Of a stretch of DNA of 38,144 nucleotides, positions 32,497 through 38,144 are shown piece after piece. Source of the stretch: Methanoculleus sp. UBA303 (GTDB lineage: Archaea; Halobacteriota; Methanomicrobia; Methanomicrobiales; Methanoculleaceae); the NCBI GenBank assembly GCA_002501655.1, contig DANY01000041.1, positions 16,735 through 54,878 on the forward strand, read 5' to 3'. Position 1 is the first letter of the stretch; every line of letters starts with the position of its first letter. Under the pieces are notes generated by a model that was given only the letters and a program-made list of their open reading frames with translations, did no database searches and was not told the origin of the DNA. Both the position numbers and the translations under genes were made by a program.

Positions 32497-32949
32497 ATGG
32501 CAAAGGTGTTTATCTACCCTGCAACGAGCCTCATTCTCTCCGATCTTGTGGCCCGGTTCGGCCACAAACCGCTCGGTGCAGCCCTCGGTATCCGGGAGCG
32601 GATACAGACTGCCGGGATCGACTCCCCGCCCCTGCAGATCACGCCCGAAGAGCCGAAACGCGGCCTGAAGTACGCGGCTGTCGAGGTGCCGTCCGGCGTC
32701 CGGGGGCGGATGGCGATCTACGGCCCTCTCATCGAGGAGGCCGAGGCCGCGGTCATCGTCACCGACGCTGACCTTGCGTTCGGGTGCATGGGGTGCGCCC
32801 GCACCGACGAGTTGATCCTCTTCTCCCTGCGTCAGAGCGGTATACCAATTCTGGAACTGAAGTATCCCACAAACGAGGACGAGGGTGTGCAGTTCGTCGC
32901 TGCCATCAAGACATTTCTCGCAAGTCTCCCGAAGGAGGGTGAAGCGTGA
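32497..32949 (+). CDS. mmp5: Methanogenesis marker protein 5
   Basis: A 150-residue cytosolic protein. [25 protein letters not shown] opens it, and a CxxC lies in [12 protein letters not shown] (about residues 91-100), with [12 protein letters not shown] near the end. No enzymatic fold is assigned. The methanogen-restricted family always travels with mmp6 and mmp15. The stop overlaps the GTG of mmp15 by 4 nt. Confidence 0.9.
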   Translation: MAKVFIYPATSLILSDLVARFGHKPLGAALGIRERIQTAGIDSPPLQITPEEPKRGLKYAAVEVPSGVRGRMAIYGPLIEEAEAAVIVTDADLAFGCMGCARTDELILFSLRQSGIPILELKYPTNEDEGVQFVAAIKTFLASLPKEGEA

Positions 32950-34184
32950 GCCGGAAGGTGCGGATTGCCCAACTCTCCTGCGGGCCGGAGTACAGCGGCG
33001 TCCAGAAGGAGATCTACGATGCCGCCGAGGCGGTGGGCGCGGAGGTCTTCTTCCCCGACATCGCGCTTGCCGATGTCGAGCGAGCTGTTGACAAATTCGG
33101 GCTGGACGTCCGGAGCGCCGACTTAAAACTCATGATCGCCCGGGGTATGGCGCTCGTGGACGGGAAGGTGGATGCCGACGGGGTCTTCATCGGCACATGT
33201 TTCCGGTGCGCCGAGGCGGCGATCGTCCGAAACGAGCTCCGCCGGTATATCCCCGAACACTCGAGGCTGCCGGTGGTGAGTTACTCCTTCACCGAGCGGA
33301 CGACCGCGGGGACCCTTCTCACGAGGATGGAGGCCCTGACCACCATCGCACGGCGGAGAGCGCTCCTTGCCCGTGAGGAGCAGACCGGGATCACGATGGG
33401 TGTCGACTCGGGGTCGAGCACCACAAAGGCGGTCGTGATGAAGGATAACAAGATCGTCGGCACCGGCTGGCATCCGACGACCGAGGTGATCGCAAGCGCC
33501 GAGAGCGCGGTTGTGGATGCGCTCGATATGGCGGGCCTCACCCGCGACGACATCCAGGCGATCGGGACGACCGGATACGGGCGGTTCCTTATAGGGAAGC
33601 ACTTCGGGGCCGACCTGATCCAGGAGGAGTTGACGGTGAACTCGAAGGGCGCCGTCTACCTCGCCGGCCACCAGCGGGGCCCCTCGACCGTCATCGATAT
33701 CGGCGGCATGGACAACAAGGCGATCAGCGTGATCGATGGTATCCCCGGGACCTTCACGATGGGCGGGATCTGTGCAGGCGCGAGCGGCCGGTTCCTGGAG
33801 ATGACCGCAAAGCGTCTCGGTGTGGACATCACCGAGCTCGGTCCGCTCGCCATGAAGGGCATGGGGAAGAACGTCTCGATGAACAGTTACTGCATTGTCT
33901 TCGGGACGCAGAGCCTGGTGAACGCTCTCGCTGCCGGGAGCTCGCGGGAGGATGTGGCGGCTGCGGCCTGCCACAGTGTTGCGGAACAGGTCTTTGAGCA
34001 GCAGCTGCAGGAGATCGATATCAAAGAGCCGGTGATCATGGTGGGCGGCACCTCGCTGATCGAGGGACTGGTCTATGCGATGGGCCAACTCCTGCAGACC
34101 GAGATCGTCGTCCCGCCCTACTCGCAGTATATCGGCGCGGTCGGGTCGGCCCTGCTATCATCCGGATTCATCCAGGGAGAGTAG
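32946..34184 (+). CDS. mmp15: Methanogenesis marker protein 15 (activase-like ATPase)
   Basis: A 412-residue protein. Residues about 1-140 are a methanogen-specific front domain ([20 protein letters not shown]). The rest is a BadF/BadG/BcrA-type ASKHA ATPase: phosphate 1 [14 protein letters not shown], phosphate 2 [12 protein letters not shown], and the cluster-ligand region [13 protein letters not shown] followed by SYCIVFG. Homologous activases bind a [4Fe-4S] cluster across a dimer and drive low-potential electrons with ATP, so a similar reductive job in enzyme activation is likely. It starts at GTG 32946 after GGAGGGTGA. Confidence 0.93.
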   Translation: MSRKVRIAQLSCGPEYSGVQKEIYDAAEAVGAEVFFPDIALADVERAVDKFGLDVRSADLKLMIARGMALVDGKVDADGVFIGTCFRCAEAAIVRNELRRYIPEHSRLPVVSYSFTERTTAGTLLTRMEALTTIARRRALLAREEQTGITMGVDSGSSTTKAVVMKDNKIVGTGWHPTTEVIASAESAVVDALDMAGLTRDDIQAIGTTGYGRFLIGKHFGADLIQEELTVNSKGAVYLAGHQRGPSTVIDIGGMDNKAISVIDGIPGTFTMGGICAGASGRFLEMTAKRLGVDITELGPLAMKGMGKNVSMNSYCIVFGTQSLVNALAAGSSREDVAAAACHSVAEQVFEQQLQEIDIKEPVIMVGGTSLIEGLVYAMGQLLQTEIVVPPYSQYIGAVGSALLSSGFIQGE

Positions 34185-34769
34185 ATGCCCCCGTTGAACT
34201 ACTTCGTTGTCGAGTCTCCTGATGCGGTCGGGAGAGAGGCCTATGAGCGGATCGCGGCCGATGTCCTCCAGGACCTCGACCTGATCAAGGTGATCGACCG
34301 GCTTCATATCTACGTCGACCCGAAGGTGCCGATATTTGTCGCCGCAGGAATACTTCGCCATATGCCGCGGGCTATCCGGGTCAGCGACTTTGCTAACGTC
34401 AACCCCGGCGAGAAAGGGATCGTGATTGATATCGGCGATGAGACCTACCTTGCACCACTGCTCCAGAAACTCTGGGCCCGCTACGGGAAGGAGAACGTCG
34501 ACCAGCCTGACCGGTTCACAATCGTCCTCCCGGCGGGGGTAGCCGGGGAAGAGGACCTCGAGCATGTGGTGGTCGCCGACCCGAGCGAGACGCTCTATAA
34601 GGACGTCATCTACGCTCTGCAGTACATCGCTCCCGAGGGGTTCAAGGTCCGCCGTCAGTACATCAGGGACGAGAAGTTTTACTATGTAGCAAGCGAGGAT
34701 ACCCTGCCTGGCGACATCGTGGAGACGATGGTAAGACCGATCTTTGCAAAGATGGGGGTGACGCTGTGA
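34185..34769 (+). CDS. mmp17: Methanogenesis marker protein 17
   Basis: A 194-residue cytosolic protein (FVVESPDAVGREAYERIAADVLQDL, then VDPKVPIFVAAGILRHMPRAIRVSDF, then EGFKVRRQYIRDEKFYYVASEDTL). No Cys cluster or nucleotide motif is visible, which suggests a structural or scaffold role. As I recall, marker proteins 7 and 17 co-purify with the methyl-CoM reductase activation complex. It begins directly after the mmp15 stop with AGGGAGAG upstream, and its stop overlaps the mmp7 GTG. Confidence 0.92.
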   Translation: MPPLNYFVVESPDAVGREAYERIAADVLQDLDLIKVIDRLHIYVDPKVPIFVAAGILRHMPRAIRVSDFANVNPGEKGIVIDIGDETYLAPLLQKLWARYGKENVDQPDRFTIVLPAGVAGEEDLEHVVVADPSETLYKDVIYALQYIAPEGFKVRRQYIRDEKFYYVASEDTLPGDIVETMVRPIFAKMGVTL

Positions 34770-35707
34770 CGACGCTGGTACCGGTGACCTACAAGGGAGG
34801 CGTCTACCGGCACGACGAGATCATGGACCTTATCGACGACCTCGGGGGCTACATCGTGCAGAAGCATGTCATGGCTCAGGACGTCGTGCTCCAGTCGTTC
34901 GTGCCGCGGGATGATATCGACCTGATACGGGAGGTTGCTAAACCGCTTGCCGGCGAGGTGACCGAGGCGCCCCTCGTCGGAACCGAGATCGCTGTGGTCA
35001 GCCCGAGCCTGGAGATCCACCACCTCCCCCATACTGCCTGTGATATCGCCGAGTACCTCCGGCGGTCCGGCGCGAAGACGAATATGGTCGGGCTCGCCCG
35101 GGGATTTGGAAAACGGATAGCAAACTTGAACGATGAGGAGCGGGATATCATCAACGAGCACGATCTCGCTGTCTACGCCCTCGGAAACTTCGAGGAGTGT
35201 ATCCGGCAGAAGTTCCCGGTGCTCCGGCAGGGGATCCACGTGCCGATCGTGGTGACCGGAGCCCCGGACCGCGAGACCCTGATGCGGATCATCGACCCTT
35301 CTGTTGAGGGTTACGTTGGGGGCGTCGGCAGGATCATGCACCGGTTCAAGCGCCCTGAAGAACTCGCGAAACTCGACGAACTGGTGGACGAGGTCTCCCG
35401 CACCCTGGATGCCCGGCGGGACGACCTCGCGAGGGACCCGCTCTCTATCTTCCCGCCCCGCCTGATGGCGATCATCGGGGAGCGGATCCAGGAGGTCAGC
35501 ATGCTGACGCACCCTACGCCGGTGACCGCCCAGATGGAGGGCCTGCGGGTGAAGCTCCCCTATGACCTGTATGCCGATGATATGCGGTTGCTTGAGGTCG
35601 CGGACGGGATCACCATCGGGGATATCGCCGACGTTAAGCCGTCACGGATGCGCAATTACATATTGATACGGATTAAACCCTTCTCAGAGACCAGGATATT
35701 GGTGTAG
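34766..35707 (+). CDS. mmp7: Methanogenesis marker protein 7
   Basis: A 313-residue cytosolic protein starting at GTG 34766 (TTLVPVTYKGGVYRHDEIMDLIDDLGG). Distinct blocks are HHLPHTACDIAEYLRRSGAKTNMVGLARGFGK and VYALGNFEECIRQKFPVL. The single Cys residues in TACDI and EECIR may hold a cluster, which is inference. The family is a conserved partner of marker 17 in reductase activation. Full length; last gene of the tight run, with the CMD gene starting 2 nt after the stop. Confidence 0.92.
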   Translation: MTTLVPVTYKGGVYRHDEIMDLIDDLGGYIVQKHVMAQDVVLQSFVPRDDIDLIREVAKPLAGEVTEAPLVGTEIAVVSPSLEIHHLPHTACDIAEYLRRSGAKTNMVGLARGFGKRIANLNDEERDIINEHDLAVYALGNFEECIRQKFPVLRQGIHVPIVVTGAPDRETLMRIIDPSVEGYVGGVGRIMHRFKRPEELAKLDELVDEVSRTLDARRDDLARDPLSIFPPRLMAIIGERIQEVSMLTHPTPVTAQMEGLRVKLPYDLYADDMRLLEVADGITIGDIADVKPSRMRNYILIRIKPFSETRILV

Positions 35708-35709
35708 CG

Positions 35710-36156
35710 ATGGATTTTGAGAAGATACTCACGAGGGTTGCAGAACGGGGGTCGGACGTCATAGCGGGAGAACTCCTCCGGGAGATCGAGGCCGAGTACG
35801 GCAGAGTCCCCCTTATATTTGAGCGGATGGCGGAGCGGCCCGAGATCCTCATCTCGCATCTGCTGTATAAGGGCGCCGTGGTCGAGACCAGCCAGCTCGA
35901 ACCGAAGACGATCGAGCTGATCAGCCTCGCGGTGGGCGCCGCCCTCAAGTGCAGCCACTGCGTCGAGTACCACATGCAGTCGGCGATGGCGAAGGGTGCA
36001 ACCCGGGCCGAGATCCTGGAGGTGATCCTGATCGCAGGAATGCTCGCGAACTCCGCGGTCCTCGCTGACGCATACCGGGTGGTGAACGGATCGACCCCCT
36101 GCGCACCCTGCGACATCAACGGCACGGGCCTGGACAAGACCTGTTCTGACGAGTGA
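35710..36156 (+). CDS. AhpD-like/carboxymuconolactone decarboxylase family protein
   Basis: A 148-residue all-helical protein with the AhpD core CSHCVEYHMQSAMAKGATRAEILEVI (residues about 81-106). The CxxC plus His is a redox pair used for disulfide reduction in AhpD homologues. A second C-P-x-x-C-P-C-D-like group (STPCAPCDI) closes the protein. It may act as a thiol reductase that protects or prepares oxygen-sensitive proteins. Its position 2 nt after mmp7 suggests a link to the methanogenesis operon, unproven. Confidence 0.85.
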   Translation: MDFEKILTRVAERGSDVIAGELLREIEAEYGRVPLIFERMAERPEILISHLLYKGAVVETSQLEPKTIELISLAVGAALKCSHCVEYHMQSAMAKGATRAEILEVILIAGMLANSAVLADAYRVVNGSTPCAPCDINGTGLDKTCSDE

Positions 36157-36168
36157 TAGGGTCCTGGT

Positions 36169-37980
36169 ATGTGCGGTATCGCCGGGCAGTTTGCCCTGAA
36201 CGGAGAGCGGGCGGATGCGGACCTCGTCGGGGCCATGGCGGAGCGACTTCTCCACCGCGGGCCTGACGGCGAGGGGAGCTTCTTCTCCGGCCCGGTAGGG
36301 CTCGCCCACCGCCGTCTTGCGATCATCGACCTCTCCGACGAAGGCCGGCAACCGATGGCGAATGAAGACGGGTCGCTCCAGATCGTCTTCAACGGTGAGG
36401 TCTACAACTACCCCGAACTCCGGGAGGAACTCCTTGCTGCCGGCCATCGCTTCGCCACTGCAACCGATACGGAGGTGATCCTGCACGCCTACGAGGAGTG
36501 GGGGAGGGACTGCCTCGCCCGGTTCAACGGGATGTGGGCGTTCGCCCTCTGGGACGAGCGTCGCCGCGAACTCTTCTGCGCCCGGGACCGCCTGGGCGTC
36601 AAGCCGTTTTACTATACCCTGGCCGGAGGATCGTTCCTCTTCGCCTCGGAGATCAAGGCGCTCCTCGCGCATCCTGCGGCGGGCCGGAGACCGAACGACC
36701 GGATGCTCTCGACGTTTCTTGCGTGGGGGGTTGCGGACCATACCGGGGAGACGATGTACGAAGGCATCTTCCAGCTCCCGCCGGCCCATTTCATCGTCAT
36801 CTCCGGGGCGGGCGCCGGGGAACCGCACCGCTACTGGGATGTTGTGATGAACGGCGCTCCACGTTCGGCCGGCATCGACGATGAGGCCGCCGCCCGGGAG
36901 GTCCGGGACCTTCTGACCGATGCTGTCCGGCTCAGGCTCAGAAGCGACGTCCCAGTCGGCACCTGCCTCTCGGGGGGGATCGACTCGTCGACGGTCACCG
37001 CCCTGATCAACGTTCTCCTGCGGGCCGAGCGCCCGGAGAGCGTCGGGAACCGGCAGAAGACGTTCTCGGTCTGTTTTGATGATCCCCGGTTCGACGAGAG
37101 CAGGCATATCGATACGGTGGTTGCGGCGACGGGGGTCGCGAGCCACCGGACCACCCCTGATACGGAGGGGCTCTGGGAGGATATCGGGAGGCTCCTTTAT
37201 ATGCAGGACGAGCCGTTTGCGTCGCTCTCGATATACGCTCAGTACTGCGTGATGCGGCTTGCCCAGAGCGAGGTGAAGGTTGTCCTCGACGGGCAGGGTG
37301 CCGACGAGCAGCTCGGCGGGTATATCGCCTACCAGATGCCGTATATCCGGGGGCTCCTCCGGCGGGGAGAGATACTCGCGGCTCTCCGCGAGGCCCTCGG
37401 CAGCGCGAGGCACCACCGGTCTTTCTTCTCGTGGGCGGCCCGGCAGTCCCGGGTCCGGTCGGAGCGGCGGGGGCTTCTCCAGGGATCCCCACCGGAGGTC
37501 CTCCGGTATGCGGGATCGCTCGATGCGGTGCTGAAGCGAGAGGTCGTCGCCTCAAACCTCCCCCTCTTGCTGCACTGGGAGGACCGGAACTCGATGGCGT
37601 TCTCGATCGAGGCGCGGGTCCCGTTCCTCGACTACAGGCTGGTGGAGTACCTTGCAGGGCTCCCGCTCGACCAGAAGGTCCGCTGCGGCGTCACGAAGTA
37701 CGTCCTCCGGCGGGCGATCAGGGGGCTGGTACCCGACGCCATCCGGTGCAGGATGGACAAGATGGGGTTCGTCACCCCCGAGGAGGCCTGGATGAAGGAC
37801 GAACTTCACCCCCACATCCTTGCCCTCTTCTCCTCGCCGGAGTTCGCGGCCCGGCCCTACTGGGATGCAGAACGGGTACTCCGGAACTACCGGGAATTCC
37901 TCGACGGGAAGAGTGCGTATTCCACTGAGTTCTGGCGGATAGCCTGCGCAGAACTCTGGCTCCGGCAGTTTGATGCGTAG
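36169..37980 (+). CDS. asnB: Asparagine synthase (glutamine-hydrolysing)
   Basis: A 603-residue two-domain enzyme. The class II amidotransferase domain has the nucleophile Cys 2 (MCGIAGQFAL), HRGPDGEG, LAHRRLAIIDLS and FNGEVYNY. The synthetase domain has the PP-loop SGGIDSS (268-274) and the VVLDGQGADEQLGGY block near 370-385. It makes Asn or amidates a related substrate using Gln and ATP. Paralogues of this length also amidate cell-envelope or cofactor molecules, so the exact product is uncertain. The stop at 37980 is near the window end; 12 nt separate it from the AhpD-like gene. Confidence 0.9.
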   Translation: MCGIAGQFALNGERADADLVGAMAERLLHRGPDGEGSFFSGPVGLAHRRLAIIDLSDEGRQPMANEDGSLQIVFNGEVYNYPELREELLAAGHRFATATDTEVILHAYEEWGRDCLARFNGMWAFALWDERRRELFCARDRLGVKPFYYTLAGGSFLFASEIKALLAHPAAGRRPNDRMLSTFLAWGVADHTGETMYEGIFQLPPAHFIVISGAGAGEPHRYWDVVMNGAPRSAGIDDEAAAREVRDLLTDAVRLRLRSDVPVGTCLSGGIDSSTVTALINVLLRAERPESVGNRQKTFSVCFDDPRFDESRHIDTVVAATGVASHRTTPDTEGLWEDIGRLLYMQDEPFASLSIYAQYCVMRLAQSEVKVVLDGQGADEQLGGYIAYQMPYIRGLLRRGEILAALREALGSARHHRSFFSWAARQSRVRSERRGLLQGSPPEVLRYAGSLDAVLKREVVASNLPLLLHWEDRNSMAFSIEARVPFLDYRLVEYLAGLPLDQKVRCGVTKYVLRRAIRGLVPDAIRCRMDKMGFVTPEEAWMKDELHPHILALFSSPEFAARPYWDAERVLRNYREFLDGKSAYSTEFWRIACAELWLRQFDA

Positions 37981-38144
37981 GGGATCGGTGGGTGCGGAGT
38001 TTCCGGGGCTTGAGCACCGCCGGGTGCTACACAAATATGGTGGGCGTGAGTTCTCAGAAGGTTTGGCCCAAAAACGCTTGAAACGAGGTAAAATGCCGTT
38101 ACAGTGGATCGCGGGGGAATCGCCGGTAGTGCCCTACGAAACAA
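37981..38144. other. Right edge, no gene seen
   Basis: 164 bases after the asparagine synthase stop. No start with a ribosome site is visible; the last third might be upstream sequence of the next gene. Confidence 0.4.

Noticed and set aside
35656..37416. 586-codon minus-strand frame
   Set aside because: Mirror of the AhpD-like and asparagine synthase genes; no motif, and composition typical of antisense frames in GC-rich DNA.

Overview
The window looks like chromosomal DNA of a high-GC methanogenic archaeon of the order Methanomicrobiales, probably Methanoculleus or a close relative. The order rests on gene content: a run of methanogenesis marker protein genes next to the methyl-coenzyme M reductase activation ATPase AtwA, a type III-RuBisCO-pathway ribose-1,5-bisphosphate isomerase, archaeal type II methionine aminopeptidase, archaeal TATA boxes and Shine-Dalgarno sites. 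The genus is an impression from protein style, not a computed match.

Positions 1-6000 are sparse and eroded: a truncated HEPN protein, a tiny Lys-rich protein, an antitoxin-like gene with a broken toxin, a Cys-cluster protein, an alpha/beta-hydrolase scrap, an M13 peptidase that has lost its catalytic core, a Cache-type lipoprotein and an HExxH protein. Positions 6000-8500 carry a PRC-barrel protein, a ClC-type channel and a DUF3303-like protein. Positions 12091 down to 8495 form a minus-strand operon for a metal-chelate (iron-siderophore or cobalamin type) ABC importer: surface protein, binding protein with an EF-hand/dockerin-like head, permease, ATPase. Positions 12100-14100 hold small or broken genes, including a zinc-ribbon gene whose start position reads ATA.

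Positions 14481-18612 are a visibly AT-rich island bounded by copies of the 3' part of a tRNA-Asn gene. Three direct copies (14481, 17993, and inside the intact tRNA at 18569-18641) mark two tandem integrations. A plus-strand ORF runs into the tRNA and its reading frame continues out of both other copies, the layout expected of SSV-type integrases split at att, although no catalytic integrase domain survives. Cargo is an Mrr-family nuclease with a coiled-coil front half and a membrane-anchored helical protein with an internal duplication.

Positions 18682-23378 hold a wHTH regulator with a two-TM partner, then a plus-strand set: Xaa-Pro peptidase, methionine aminopeptidase, an AAA ATPase and a PhnP-like metallo-hydrolase. 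Positions 23400-27000 are again eroded: a membrane wHTH regulator interrupted by one in-frame TAG, a secreted PPC-like protein, an ABC-2 permease with an internal deletion and a frameshifted PepSY lipoprotein. A perfect 22-bp inverted repeat lies between divergent promoters at 25053-25106.

Positions 27007-37980 are intact and conserved: ribose-1,5-bisphosphate isomerase (minus), then on the plus strand a HAD phosphatase, atwA, mmp3, mmp6, mmp5, mmp15, mmp17, mmp7, a CMD/AhpD-like protein and asparagine synthase. The atwA-mmp7 genes overlap or nearly touch and probably form one operon for ATP-dependent activation or maturation of methyl-coenzyme M reductase.
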